Notes: a model not told the origin generated them from the sequence alone. DNA of 64,000 nt from Chryseobacterium gotjawalense (GCF_030012525.1 NZ_CP124855.1:2604001-2668000); one strand, 5' to 3'; counted from the first letter of the stretch, positions 26,616 through 35,509 are shown. Numbers and translations are program-made.

Positions 26616-27677
26616 ATGACGAAAGAGCACGAAGAAATTATTATTCAAGACTTAAAAGACTGGAAACGCCTCATTAAACCTTATGCTTCACCCGAAACAA
26701 AACTAGCCTGGAAACAGATTTTCAACACCATTTTACCATTTATCGGCATATTCGTCCTGGCGGCGATTGTCTATGATTATTCATTGTTAGCTACTTTATT
26801 GATCTCAATTATTGGCGGGCTTTTCTTGACCCGCGTATTTATAATTCAGCACGATTGTGGACATCAAGCTTTCTTTCCGGATCGAAAGAAAAATGACAGA
26901 ACCGGCTTTGTGACAAGCTTTCTCACCTGTATCCCTTATAAATACTGGGCTAGATCCCATAACCACCACCACGCGCATCAGGGACAGCTTGATACACGGA
27001 CGATCGGAGATGTAAATCTTCTTACGGTACGCGAGTACGAAGCACTTTCCAAATTTGAAAAATTCAGATACCGCATTTACCGTTCTGTTCCGGTGATGTT
27101 TATTATTGGACCGGCTTATTATATTTTTATCCATAACCGGATTCCTTTTATAACTTTAAAGGGATGGGATAAAGAAAGAAAAATGCTGCATCTTACCAAT
27201 GTTTATTTGGTGCTTTTCTTTTTGGTGTTGGGTTTCATACTCTGCCTGCCGCATTTTGATCTGTTATATGGTTTCAAAAAACTGGCAATTATTTATGTGC
27301 CTATTTTACTCACTTTTGTTTTTACCGCCATCTGGTTTTTCTACGTGCAACACCAGCACGACCCCAATTACAAAGCCTGGAAAAAAGATTGGGAATACGT
27401 ACTGGCTGCGATAAAAGGAAGTTCTTATTATAAGTTGCCCGCCGTCTTAAATTTCTTTACCGGAAATATAGGCTACCATCATCTCCATCACTTGGCGCCA
27501 AAAATTCCGTTTTATAAGTTGCAGAAATGCAGCCATGAAAATCCGGTCTTTCAGAAGCACGTTTCTGAGATTACCTTTTGGAGTAGCCTAAAGTACGCAT
27601 TTTTTACCCTTTGGGATGAAGAGAATAACCGCATGATAAAATTCTCGCAACTGAAGGAAATTCGAATTAAATCTTAA
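26616..27677 (+). CDS. Membrane fatty acid desaturase
   Basis: 353 residues. Three histidine boxes of the membrane diiron desaturases are present: HDCGH at 79-83, HNHHHAH at 115-121 and HHLHH near 289-293 ('GYHHLHHLAPKIPFYKL'). Four or more membrane segments lie around them (about 38-52, 58-75, 155-170, 195-235). The layout fits delta-12/omega-6-type or acyl-lipid desaturases that insert a double bond using O2 and reduced ferredoxin-type donors. It probably adjusts membrane fluidity. The regiospecificity cannot be read from sequence. ruvC follows with its own promoter. Confidence 0.92.
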   Translation: MTKEHEEIIIQDLKDWKRLIKPYASPETKLAWKQIFNTILPFIGIFVLAAIVYDYSLLATLLISIIGGLFLTRVFIIQHDCGHQAFFPDRKKNDRTGFVTSFLTCIPYKYWARSHNHHHAHQGQLDTRTIGDVNLLTVREYEALSKFEKFRYRIYRSVPVMFIIGPAYYIFIHNRIPFITLKGWDKERKMLHLTNVYLVLFFLVLGFILCLPHFDLLYGFKKLAIIYVPILLTFVFTAIWFFYVQHQHDPNYKAWKKDWEYVLAAIKGSSYYKLPAVLNFFTGNIGYHHLHHLAPKIPFYKLQKCSHENPVFQKHVSEITFWSSLKYAFFTLWDEENNRMIKFSQLKEIRIKS

Positions 27678-27697
27678 TATTCTATATTTACTTATCT

Positions 27698-27705
27698 TAC
27701 CTTTG
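27698..27705 (+). promoter_or_regulatory. -7 box of ruvC, predicting a leaderless or nearly leaderless transcript
   Basis: TACCTTTG is a perfect TAnnTTTG followed by C. The ruvC ATG (27711) begins six bases after its last G, where transcription itself should begin. Confidence 0.65.
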
Positions 27706-27710
27706 CGGTG

Positions 27711-28265
27711 ATGAAGAGCGAAAAAATTATTTTAGGGATCGATCCCGGAACCGCAATTATGGGTTTCGGACTCATCTCGGTGAAAGGAAATAAAATGGAA
27801 TTGGTTTCAATGCATGAACTTATTCTAAAGAAATATCCCAATCACGAAACAAAACTTAAATATATTTTTGAACGGACCCTGTCAATTATCGATGAGTATC
27901 ATCCCGATGAGGTAGCTCTTGAAGCTCCTTTCTTTGGGAAAAATGTACAGTCGATGTTGAAGTTGGGTCGGGCGCAGGGTGTTGCTATGGCAGCTTCCTT
28001 ATACCGCGATGTTCCCATTACCGAGTATTCTCCGAAAAAAATTAAAATGGCCATCACCGGAAACGGAAACGCCAGTAAAGAGCAGGTCGCAGGAATGCTG
28101 AAAAGTCTACTCAATCTAAAAGAATTTCCAACGAAATACCTCGATGCTTCGGATGGATTGGCGGTGGCGGTTTGTCATCATTTTAATTCCGGCAACTTAT
28201 CGTCGGAGAAATCATATACCGGTTGGGACAGTTTTTTAAAACAAAATCCAGATCGCGTAAAGTAG
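27711..28265 (+). CDS. ruvC: Holliday junction resolvase RuvC
   Basis: 184 residues from ATG 27711; the GTG at 27708 would put the start even closer to the promoter. The RNase H-like fold shows 'ILGIDPGTAIMGFGLI' with the first catalytic Asp (residue 11), the Glu in 'EVALEAPFFGKN', and the last acidic pair in 'YLDASDGLAVAVCHH'. It cuts four-way junctions symmetrically with RuvAB; ruvB lies 9 kb away on the other strand. The C-terminus 'WDSFLKQNPDRVK' is short and polar. Confidence 0.95.
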   Translation: MKSEKIILGIDPGTAIMGFGLISVKGNKMELVSMHELILKKYPNHETKLKYIFERTLSIIDEYHPDEVALEAPFFGKNVQSMLKLGRAQGVAMAASLYRDVPITEYSPKKIKMAITGNGNASKEQVAGMLKSLLNLKEFPTKYLDASDGLAVAVCHHFNSGNLSSEKSYTGWDSFLKQNPDRVK

Positions 28266-28271
28266 TCAACT

Positions 28272-28742
28272 TTATTTTTTTTCATAAATTTTTTCAATTT
28301 TCACCGCTTCCCCGCCAACAAAATCATTGGTGATCAGCATGAATTTATGGTCAGAAATGACCTTTATTTTTACAGAATATAAGACGTCATCAACAAAGTA
28401 CTGCATGTCGTTATTTGTGAAAATTACCGAACCGTTATTTGTAGATATGAACTCGGAACAGTTTTTTCCTTTTGCGGTAAATTTTGATTGGGTCAAAATT
28501 TCATTTTCCTCATTAAATTCCCAGTAGGAATTCAGCTGACAAAGGGATGCCGGTTGCAGCTTTTTCTTGCTTGCGGTAAGGTAATATGTTTCGGTATTAA
28601 CCCATTTGCCGACAAGATACTTTTTACTTGGTAGCTCACTACTGGTTTTTTCTAAAACGGGTTGAGGATTTGGTTCTTTTTTTTGAGAACAGCACTGATA
28701 GAAAAACGAAACAATAGCGAAAAACAGGATTGTTCTTTTCAT
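28272..28742 (-). CDS. Small lipocalin-like lipoprotein
   Basis: 156 residues. Signal 'ILFFAIVSFFYQCCSQKKE' has a lipobox with two cysteines. The body starts with 'YLVGKWVNTETYYL', the G-x-W element of lipocalin-like (DUF4488/lipocalin_5-type) domains, followed by beta-strands and two further Cys (in 'LCQLN' and 'KNCSEF') that may pair. It follows the M43 protease gene after a terminator, so it is probably separately transcribed. Convergent with ruvC with only six bases between the stops. Function unknown. Confidence 0.72.
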   Translation of the reverse strand: MKRTILFFAIVSFFYQCCSQKKEPNPQPVLEKTSSELPSKKYLVGKWVNTETYYLTASKKKLQPASLCQLNSYWEFNEENEILTQSKFTAKGKNCSEFISTNNGSVIFTNNDMQYFVDDVLYSVKIKVISDHKFMLITNDFVGGEAVKIEKIYEKK

Positions 28743-28755
28743 GATTTATATTTCA

Positions 28756-28788
28756 GAAAAAAGAGCCATCATGTAAAATGGCCCTTTC
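28756..28788 (-). terminator. Terminator of the M43 protease gene
   Basis: AAGAGCCAT and ATGGCCCTT pair around CATGTAAA, and on the minus strand TTTTTT follows. Confidence 0.8.
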
Positions 28789-28796
28789 TTGTGTTA

Positions 28797-30620
28797 TTAA
28801 TTATTAATGAATTTTTTAGAAGTGTTTTGATAGTGAACGATATACGTGCCTTTCGGAAGAACTTGATTAATCAGGATTTCACTTGCCGCATTTCCTTTCT
28901 GTACGATGTTGCCATTCATATCATAGATTTTATAGGCCCCAAAACCTTTGCTGTTGAACTTGGTGAGTGATAACTTGTTTTCGGATTTTGAATAATAAAG
29001 TAAATCAGATGAATCTTTAGAATTTTCAGAAGTTGCCAAACTGGTGGCGATTCTTACCGAGTAATCTTCGGTTTGTCCGTAACTCAAATTCTGGCAAGCA
29101 GTATCATTGGTATAATCTGCGATGATTCTCATTCTTAGGAAAGTGTCTTTCACAGCAGTTGTCGGCGGAGTAAATATGATGACAAATGGGGAACTTTCAG
29201 TGGAAACTCTTGTAGCCGAAGCGCCAATTAACTCTGAAGATTCAAAAATTCCATTATTGTTATAATCAATCCAAGCTTTAATAAACTGAGGATTGGTACC
29301 GAAACTCACATTGAGCTCACTCGATTTATTGGGTGGAATATCAGTATATACTGCTTTGCTGGTACAGTTTTGTAGGCTGTAATCCACATAATATTGATTA
29401 TTGATAGTGTTGTAAGGATCAGAAACATTGTTAATGTTGCCCAGAAAAACAGTTGTTGGTCCCATACCGAAATTACCGGAATTTGTGATTCCTGTTGGGC
29501 TGCAGTTTGCCGCAGTTAAAGTTCCTGCACCAGGATCCGTAGCAAGGTCTGTTCCACCCAGGGAGTTCGTTAAATTTGCTCTATACTGCATGAAAACTGA
29601 AAGCGCACGATCCCGCTGTCCCGCTGTGAACTTTCTTGGTTGGCGGGTATAGTTCATGATATTGTACTGCACACCGTCATAAAATGTTCCGGTACAGGGA
29701 TTTACAACGGCATTTGTCGGTGTGGGATTTACATTCAAAAGACTTGCGCAGGGAGCAGTGTCACACACTCTGTCATTATCGATAAGGCAGTTGTTGTTAA
29801 TAGGACAGTCTGCCGCGATTGGCGGATTGTTGGTGGGTGAGGACGGTGCTCCTTCAAAAGTGTGAAGAAGTCCAAGGCCGTGACCAAACTCATGAGCCAG
29901 CGTGGAATCGTTGTTATTGGTGACCACCGTAACTTTCATAAAACTTTCGTAAAAAGCATCCGGATTAGTTGGGTAGCCGCTCCAGCCCAATAAGCCAAAT
30001 GTCGATTTATCTCCGTCAAAGCCAATCACAACGTAGATGTTGAAATAGGAGTTTTCCGGCCAATGTGGTGCCAGCGCTTTCACCTGTTCTATCATTGCTC
30101 CATTTACTGTGCTTCTTTGCACACCAAATTGGTCATATCCAGAAATTGTACTGCCATTATACCTTACGATCCCGTTACTTGGTGTACATTGGGGAGTTCT
30201 TTTTGCCAAAACCAATTTTATGGGAATTACATTTCCGTCAATACTTCCTGTACCTTCCGGAAAAAAACCGTTTCCGTAAGTGGTTGCAAACATTTTATTG
30301 CAGTTATTAATCCAGTTGATAATTTGGTTGTCTGTTAAAGCAAGACCTGAATTACTAGCTGCGGTCGATGTAATAAGATGTACGACAACAGGGATTTCGT
30401 AAATCGTCCCGTCATAAAGTCCGTTTCTGGATGTTGCTCCAATTTTTTTAAGATAGGATTTTACATCGGTACCGAGAAGTTGAGTTTCTGCCAATTCTCT
30501 GTTCTTTTTAATTTCAGGATATTTGAGTTCCAGGTTTTTCTGAACCTCGTCGAATCCACAAGTTTGAGCAATAATTCCAATTGAAAAAACCATTGCTACA
30601 ACGATAATAATTTTTTTCAT
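28797..30620 (-). CDS. T9SS-secreted M43 (pappalysin-like) metalloprotease with GEVED domain
   Basis: 607 residues: signal peptide 'VVAMVFSIGIIAQ', propeptide, catalytic domain with HExxHxxGxxH at His243, Glu244, His247, His253 ('LAHEFGHGLGLLHTFEG'), Cys-rich insert ('DCPINNNCLIDNDRVCDTAP') and Met-turn 'YNIMNYT'; this is the M43 pattern. A GEVED domain at about 400-530 ends 'YGQTEDYSVRI', and a T9SS type A tail ends the protein ('GAYKIYDMNGNIVQKG', 'YIVHYQNTSKKFI'). It should be an extracellular gelatinase- or ulilysin-like protease. Single-gene unit with terminator. Confidence 0.93.
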   Translation of the reverse strand: MKKIIIVVAMVFSIGIIAQTCGFDEVQKNLELKYPEIKKNRELAETQLLGTDVKSYLKKIGATSRNGLYDGTIYEIPVVVHLITSTAASNSGLALTDNQIINWINNCNKMFATTYGNGFFPEGTGSIDGNVIPIKLVLAKRTPQCTPSNGIVRYNGSTISGYDQFGVQRSTVNGAMIEQVKALAPHWPENSYFNIYVVIGFDGDKSTFGLLGWSGYPTNPDAFYESFMKVTVVTNNNDSTLAHEFGHGLGLLHTFEGAPSSPTNNPPIAADCPINNNCLIDNDRVCDTAPCASLLNVNPTPTNAVVNPCTGTFYDGVQYNIMNYTRQPRKFTAGQRDRALSVFMQYRANLTNSLGGTDLATDPGAGTLTAANCSPTGITNSGNFGMGPTTVFLGNINNVSDPYNTINNQYYVDYSLQNCTSKAVYTDIPPNKSSELNVSFGTNPQFIKAWIDYNNNGIFESSELIGASATRVSTESSPFVIIFTPPTTAVKDTFLRMRIIADYTNDTACQNLSYGQTEDYSVRIATSLATSENSKDSSDLLYYSKSENKLSLTKFNSKGFGAYKIYDMNGNIVQKGNAASEILINQVLPKGTYIVHYQNTSKKFINN

Positions 30621-30820
30621 GGTTAAGGTTTTTAGTTATTAAATTGAAAGGCGGACTGCTAAGTTACTGCTTTTGAGTAAGTCAGCTCAAAATTTAAGAA
30701 TGTTTAATACTGATTCATAATAATTACTAAAATTTTTAGGATTAGAATGTTAAACCTAATACTGTCTGTAACATTGTTCCGTTTTTGAATACCAATTGTT
30801 TAAAGTCTAATTTAAAAAGA

Positions 30821-31897
30821 ATGAAATCTCAAAAAATAAATCCCGTACAACATGTCAATCATTCCATGAATTGGTTTCAGAAATTTCTGATGGTCTGCTC
30901 TGGTGGGAACCTTCATATTCTTCGAAAAACACCAAGCGAATGGAATAAATTCTCCGGTATTGGCGGCATTGTTTTATTTACGGCAGTTTTTGCCACACTT
31001 TCGGCAGGTTATGCTATGTTTACCGTTTTCGATGATATCTGGATTTCGGTTGCGTTTGCCATTTTATGGGGATTGATGATTTTCAATCTGGACCGCTATA
31101 TTGTTTCTTCAATCAAGAAAACAGGAACCTGGTGGAACCAGATTTTGATGGCGATTCCCAGATTAATCCTGGCTGCTTTTTTAGGAATCATTATTTCTAA
31201 ACCTTTAGAATTAAAAATTTTTGAAAAGGAAGTCAACAAACAACTCAATACTATTATTCAAAGAAATAAAACCCAGCTTCAGGCAGAAATGAATGGGCGA
31301 ATTTTGCAACAGTCCGGCCCGTTTGAAACCGAGAAAAAACAAATTCAGACCAAAATTGTAGACTACCAAAAATCCTACGATTCTGCTTCTGTAGAATTAG
31401 AAAAAGAAATTCTCGGCAAGGAAAGCGGCTTAACCAGTGGGAAAGTGGGATTTGGGTCTAACGCAAAACGTAAAGCTGAACTGAAAGAACAGCACCGTCT
31501 GGATTTGGAAAATTACCAAAAACAGATTGCCCCAAGATTGGAATATCTGGACAAAGAAGTATCGAAAGTCTACACCAATATCGAAAAAGAAAGAAATAAA
31601 ACCGAAACTTTCGAAGATCAGTTCAATGGATTTGCCGCCCGGTTGCAAGCCTTAGATGAACTCGGAAAAAACTCAGCCGTTATTGGGCTTGCCGCAGCTT
31701 TTATTATGGGCCTTTTTATTACCTTGGAAATTTCTCCCGTTCTGATAAAACTAATTTCCTCTGTGGGGCCTTATGACCATCTTTTAGAAAAAACCGAAAA
31801 TGATTTTAAACTGTATTCGAAAGAGAAAATTGAAAAAGGAAATGCTTTAACCGATTTTAGAATTGATGATTTTAAAGATAAACTGGGAAAATCATAG
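30821..31897 (+). CDS. DUF4407 membrane protein with periplasmic or cytoplasmic coiled coil
   Basis: 358 residues from ATG 30821; the frame opens at 30785 but the added residues are not family-like. Two pairs of membrane segments: about 47-65, 70-90 ('WISVAFAILWGLMIFNLDRY'), 110-128 and, near the C-terminus, 'SAVIGLAAAFIMGLFITLEI'. Between the third and fourth lies a long charged coiled coil (about 135-280, 'TQLQAEMNGRILQQ...' type heptads with many Glu/Lys/Gln). This is the layout of DUF4407. The role is unknown; some family members are near envelope-stress or phage-defence genes, but nothing here supports either. Confidence 0.85.
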   Translation: MKSQKINPVQHVNHSMNWFQKFLMVCSGGNLHILRKTPSEWNKFSGIGGIVLFTAVFATLSAGYAMFTVFDDIWISVAFAILWGLMIFNLDRYIVSSIKKTGTWWNQILMAIPRLILAAFLGIIISKPLELKIFEKEVNKQLNTIIQRNKTQLQAEMNGRILQQSGPFETEKKQIQTKIVDYQKSYDSASVELEKEILGKESGLTSGKVGFGSNAKRKAELKEQHRLDLENYQKQIAPRLEYLDKEVSKVYTNIEKERNKTETFEDQFNGFAARLQALDELGKNSAVIGLAAAFIMGLFITLEISPVLIKLISSVGPYDHLLEKTENDFKLYSKEKIEKGNALTDFRIDDFKDKLGKS

Positions 31898-31923
31898 TTG
31901 CTTATTTTCAGGACCAAAAAAAA

Positions 31924-31953
31924 CCTGCAAAATTTCTTAAGCAGGCTTTGATG
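31924..31953 (-). terminator. Terminator of the nirK operon
   Basis: On the minus strand GCCTGC and GCAGGT pair around an AT-rich loop and TTTTTTTT follows. Confidence 0.7.
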
Positions 31954-31970
31954 GCTGATTTAGTGTTATT

Positions 31971-32546
31971 TTAATTCAGGCCATTTACGGTTTGTGCAAC
32001 TTCTTCGGATTTCACAGTTCCTTCAACCTGACTCACCATTTCGCCGTTTTTATTAAAGACCGAAATGATGTTGGAGTGGGAGAAAACGATTGGCGAAATT
32101 TTCTTGTATTTTACGGCAAGAACATTTGCTAATTCACGCACCGATTCTTTGTCACTTCTTAAGAAAAGCCAAGGTTCGCCATCCATATTTCTTTGTTTTG
32201 CATATGCTTTTAAAACTTCCGGTGTATCATTTTCCGGATCAATGGAAACTAAAACCATGGTGGTTTCTTTCAGTTTATTCTTGTCGATTTTCGATTCGAT
32301 CTTCTGCATATCTGCAACCAAAATCGGGCAAGCCGTGGTACAGCTTGTAAATATCATGACGACAACTAAGTTTTTACCTTTTAAATCTTTTAGCTGAAGT
32401 TCTTTACCATCCTGGTTTTGCCATTTTGAATCCAACGTAAAGATGGATCCTGCAGAAGTTTCTTTTTTTGCAGTTTGAGGTTCCTGTTTTTCAGAACAGG
32501 AAAAAAGAAATATCGCTGAAAATAAAGCTACAATTAAATTTTTCAT
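31971..32546 (-). CDS. SCO1/SenC family copper-binding lipoprotein
   Basis: 191 residues. Lipobox Cys17 in 'ALFSAIFLFSCSEKQ'. The thioredoxin-like fold carries the SCO copper site: Cys69-x3-Cys73 ('FTSCTTACPILV') and His157 ('IVFSHSNIISV'); 'VLVSIDPENDTPEVL' is the usual SCO motif. SCO proteins deliver copper or reduce cysteines in copper enzymes, classically the CuA site of cytochrome oxidase. Its ATG overlaps the FGE-like gene by four bases, and nirK is first in the operon, so delivery of copper to NirK is a reasonable inference. Confidence 0.93.
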   Translation of the reverse strand: MKNLIVALFSAIFLFSCSEKQEPQTAKKETSAGSIFTLDSKWQNQDGKELQLKDLKGKNLVVVMIFTSCTTACPILVADMQKIESKIDKNKLKETTMVLVSIDPENDTPEVLKAYAKQRNMDGEPWLFLRSDKESVRELANVLAVKYKKISPIVFSHSNIISVFNKNGEMVSQVEGTVKSEEVAQTVNGLN

Positions 32547-33394
32547 TTTGGTGTATTTGATGCATCTTTTGCACAGCGGAAACCGAGATTCCCAACGGTA
32601 TAATTTGCTTTTAAACTTGATCGGAAAGCGTACCTCATGAAGGAAGCGTAATTTAAAACATCAGTTGCAGTAGTTGCTGCAGAGGCGCAGAATAATCCTT
32701 TGTCATCGAATTCGGCCGTTCTGGAATCGCTGGTTGTCATGATCGAATTAAAATCATCCGTCCATTCCCAAACCAGATCGAACATATTGTAAACGCCCCA
32801 GTAATTAGGCGCAGAACTTTTTACTTTGTTTTTCTGCCTGTCTTTTTCATTATAAAGATTGATCAAATGGGCAGAGTAGGTCGGTTTATTTCTGGCGTTC
32901 GGACTTTCTTCATCGGCCATCGCTACATATTCCCATTCATCTAAAGTCGGTAATCTTTTGCCTGCACTTTTTGCGTAAGCTTTGGCTGCAAACCACGAAA
33001 CGTAAGTTACGGCTGCATTTGGATCCGCATTTTCAGGAAGCGTTTCATCATCCTGCCAATCTTTCAAATAGGTATCATCTGCGAATATTGCTTTGATTTT
33101 GCTGCGTTTCCATTGCGGATTTTTTTTAACAAAATCGAGGAATTCGGCATTCGTAACCGGTCTTTCATCCAATAGGAAATCTTCTACTTTCACCAAAGTA
33201 CTGTCTTCACCGTAAAAGGGTTGATAGTCGCCGCCTTTTATTAAAACCATTTTAATATCAGGAGTGATGGCAACTTCCTTTTGAGTTGAACTTGAAGATC
33301 CTTCTGTTGATTTGAGTGTGTTTGCTTTTTCACAGGAAACCATCAGAAAAAAGAAACCACCAAGGAACAGGAATATTTTAATAATTTGGGCCAT
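32543..33394 (-). CDS. FGE-sulfatase-fold (SUMF1-like) lipoprotein lacking the catalytic cysteines
   Basis: 283 residues; lipobox Cys21 ('LFLGGFFFLMVSCEKAN'). The fold is clear: 'MVLIKGGDYQPFYG', 'VEDFLLDERPVTNAEFLDFV', 'AVTYVSWFAAKAYAKSAGKR' with 'LPTLDEWEYVA', and the end 'YTVGNLGFRCAKD'. In formylglycine-generating enzymes the two copper-binding Cys sit in a motif like SYCxRYxCAAR; here the matching segment reads 'ASFMRYAFRSS', so both are Phe. It is therefore unlikely to make formylglycine; Bacteroidota also use this fold structurally (GldJ/GldK). It lies between nirK and the SCO gene, 35 bases after nirK. Confidence 0.88.
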   Translation of the reverse strand: MAQIIKIFLFLGGFFFLMVSCEKANTLKSTEGSSSSTQKEVAITPDIKMVLIKGGDYQPFYGEDSTLVKVEDFLLDERPVTNAEFLDFVKKNPQWKRSKIKAIFADDTYLKDWQDDETLPENADPNAAVTYVSWFAAKAYAKSAGKRLPTLDEWEYVAMADEESPNARNKPTYSAHLINLYNEKDRQKNKVKSSAPNYWGVYNMFDLVWEWTDDFNSIMTTSDSRTAEFDDKGLFCASAATTATDVLNYASFMRYAFRSSLKANYTVGNLGFRCAKDASNTPK

Positions 33395-33429
33395 GGCGGT
33401 TTCTTTAATTATAATTAATGGTAAAAGGA

Positions 33430-34464
33430 TTATTTTACTTTATTGTAAATTTTTGGATTTTTCTCTCCAGTCACTTTTAACATTCCGATAGCACCTTTGT
33501 TAAATGCCCGGAAAATTGAGTGGTCTACGATAATATAGTTTCCAGGTTCTTCAACCTTAAATTCTACGATGGCTGCTCCGCCTGCAGGGATTACTGTAGT
33601 TTGTACGTTTTTGTTAACGGCACTTCCTCCTTCCATATATACTTTGTCGAAGATTTCACCAATCACGTGGAAAGAAGAAACCAGGTTTGGTCCGCCATTT
33701 CCTACGAAAAGTCTTACTGTTTCGCCCACTTTAGCTTCTAAAGCATTTGCTCCCATTAAAGCATTCTTCTTACCATTGAAAACTACATAAGATGGTCTTT
33801 CATCAACTCCTTTGTCCTGATCAAATTCTTGAAGTCCTTTCTCATCAGTTTTTCCTTTAGTATAGAATTCACCTTGCATGATGTAATACTCACGGTCAAC
33901 TTTTGGCAATCCACCTGCTGGTTCTACTAAAATCAAACCATACATTCCGTTGGCAATATGTAATGGAACTGGCGCTGCGGCACAATGGTAAACATATAAA
34001 CCTGGATTGAGCGCTTTAAAATTGAAGACCGCCTCTTTTCCCGGAGCTACGTTGGTCGCTTCTGCGCCACCACCCGGACCGTTCACTGCGTGAAGATCGA
34101 TATTGTGAGGCATTACACTGTCGCTTCTGTTGGTCACGTGCAGTTCAACTTCATCACCCACTCTGATTCTGATAAAAGTTCCCGGTACGGTACTGTTGAA
34201 AGTCCAGAATTTGTAAGTTACCCCGTCGGCTAATTCACCAACTTCCTCGGTTGCTTCTAAATGAACGACTACTTTTTTGGCAGCGCGGTCACCAATTGGA
34301 GCAGGCACCATCGGTGGATTTACAATTGCCTGGGTTTCGGTTTCACCACTGACTTTGATGTCCATTGTGTTTTCCGATGTTGCTGTGGGATTTTCGGAAG
34401 GATTTTGTTTACAAGCCTGCAATGTTAAAAGGGCTAATGTAAAACAGGTTACGATTCGTTTCAT
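33430..34464 (-). CDS. nirK: Copper-containing nitrite reductase NirK
   Basis: 344 residues: two cupredoxin domains reducing nitrite to NO. Lipobox-like Cys18 ('[10 protein letters not shown]') suggests a lipid anchor. Ligands read by eye: type 1 copper His120, Cys161, His169, Met174 ('[20 protein letters not shown]'); type 2 copper His125, His160, His315; catalytic Asp123 ('PHNIDLHAV') and His266 ('SSFHVIGE'). All key residues are present. It leads the operon nirK - FGE-like lipoprotein - SCO. Electrons probably come from a periplasmic c-type cytochrome or cupredoxin encoded elsewhere. I see no clear FNR/DNR-type palindrome in the 200 bases upstream. Confidence 0.96.
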   Translation of the reverse strand: MKRIVTCFTLALLTLQACKQNPSENPTATSENTMDIKVSGETETQAIVNPPMVPAPIGDRAAKKVVVHLEATEEVGELADGVTYKFWTFNSTVPGTFIRIRVGDEVELHVTNRSDSVMPHNIDLHAVNGPGGGAEATNVAPGKEAVFNFKALNPGLYVYHCAAAPVPLHIANGMYGLILVEPAGGLPKVDREYYIMQGEFYTKGKTDEKGLQEFDQDKGVDERPSYVVFNGKKNALMGANALEAKVGETVRLFVGNGGPNLVSSFHVIGEIFDKVYMEGGSAVNKNVQTTVIPAGGAAIVEFKVEEPGNYIIVDHSIFRAFNKGAIGMLKVTGEKNPKIYNKVK

Positions 34465-34495
34465 AATTAATTTGTTATGCTGTTTCTTAATAGGA

Positions 34496-34503
34496 CAAAT
34501 TTA
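34496..34503 (-). promoter_or_regulatory. -7 box of the nirK operon promoter
   Basis: TAAATTTG on the minus strand matches TAnnTTTG; ATG 34464 is 31 bases downstream. Confidence 0.6.
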
Positions 34504-34665
34504 TCTTAATTAGATTGTGTTTGAAAATTTGGTGGCATGAGTTTTATCAGATTAAAACACAATAATTTGAAAATTGCATGTAAGACTTTGCTGTCATTGT
34601 CTGTCATTTTATTTTTCTACAAAAAATCCGATAGAGTTTGATTTAATTTTTTGATAAAACTTTAG

Positions 34666-35292
34666 TTACAACGATTTTATTTCCTCTAATACTTTCTTCG
34701 TTTCCTGTTGAAGCTCTTCCAAACCATCATTATTAAAAATAACAAAATCGGCCAGTTTCACTTTGTCTTTTTCCGGCATTTGTTTCAGCATAATTGATTC
34801 AACTTCACGGTAGGTTTTGTTGTCGCGATCCATGACTCTTTTGAGTCGGCAATTGTCATCCGCAGTGACCAAAATAGATTTGTAGCAACTTTCATTTAAT
34901 TTTAATTCAAACAAAAGCGCGGTTTCTTTAAAAACAAAATCCGTGGTTTGCTGAGAAACCCAGTTTTCAAAATCGGTTTTTACCGCCGGATGAATCAGTG
35001 AATTTAATTTTAATAATAATTCTTCATTATTAAAGACAATTCCAGCAACATATTTCCGGTCGTACAATCCGTTTTCATCGTAGGCATCTTCGCCTAAGAG
35101 TTCTACAATCTCCTGCTGAAGCTGTGCATGATCATTAACAATATTTTTCGCACGGATATCTGAATAGTAAACAGGAAAACCTGCTTCTTCGATATATTTC
35201 GATACGGTTGATTTTCCGGAGCCAATTCCTCCGGTTATTCCAATAATCTTTGTGTTGACCCTGGGTTCAGGCTCAGGTTCTTCTTCTATCAT
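34666..35292 (-). CDS. coaE: Dephospho-CoA kinase with short Glu-Pro N-terminal extension
   Basis: 208 residues. The last step of CoA synthesis: ATP-dependent phosphorylation of dephospho-CoA. The P-loop is 'GITGGIGSGKST' at about 18-29, the substrate Asp follows in 'VYYSDIRAKNIV', and 'LIHPAVKTDFENW' and 'LKRVMDRD' are typical of CoaE. The protein starts with 'MIEEEPEPEPRVNT', about 13 residues longer than usual; no ATG, GTG or TTG lies at the normal start (Val12 is GTC), so the extension appears real. It is encoded by a simple Glu-Pro repeat of the type scattered in this genome. A single-gene unit. Confidence 0.93.
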   Translation of the reverse strand: MIEEEPEPEPRVNTKIIGITGGIGSGKSTVSKYIEEAGFPVYYSDIRAKNIVNDHAQLQQEIVELLGEDAYDENGLYDRKYVAGIVFNNEELLLKLNSLIHPAVKTDFENWVSQQTTDFVFKETALLFELKLNESCYKSILVTADDNCRLKRVMDRDNKTYREVESIMLKQMPEKDKVKLADFVIFNNDGLEELQQETKKVLEEIKSL

Positions 35293-35337
35293 AACTTTAT
35301 TTAAAATTTTCTATACTTACAATCTGTCTAATTTTTT

Positions 35338-35478
35338 TTAACCACAAAAGATGCAAAAGCTTCATCATATTAGCAAATCAAAAATTTGCAAAAGCACTAT
35401 AAAATAACGCATTTACTATTTTGCATTCTTTTGAAAATCTCTTTATCTTCATTTGTCTTTTGTTACTTTTGCGGTTAA
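35338..35478. repeat. Dispersed inverted-repeat element, copy A
   Basis: A 141-bp AT-rich element bounded by TTAACCACAAAAG (35338-35350) and CTTTTGCGGTTAA (35466-35478), inverted with one mismatch. It contains a second inner inverted repeat around 'TTTGCAAAAG' and 'CATTCTTTTG'. A clearly related copy in the same orientation is at 37779-37928; the shared right half (ATTTTGCA..CTTTTGAAAATCT..TTTGTCTTTTG) aligns almost without gaps. It looks like a MITE or palindromic intergenic repeat. It contains no gene. Confidence 0.75.
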
Positions 35479-35509
35479 AAGAATAGAGATTTAAATTTTT
35501 GACATTTAC

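Noticed and set aside
34504-34665. FNR/DNR-type regulatory palindrome upstream of nirK
   Set aside because: I looked for TTGA-N6-TCAA-like sites and found no convincing match; only AT-rich sequence is present.
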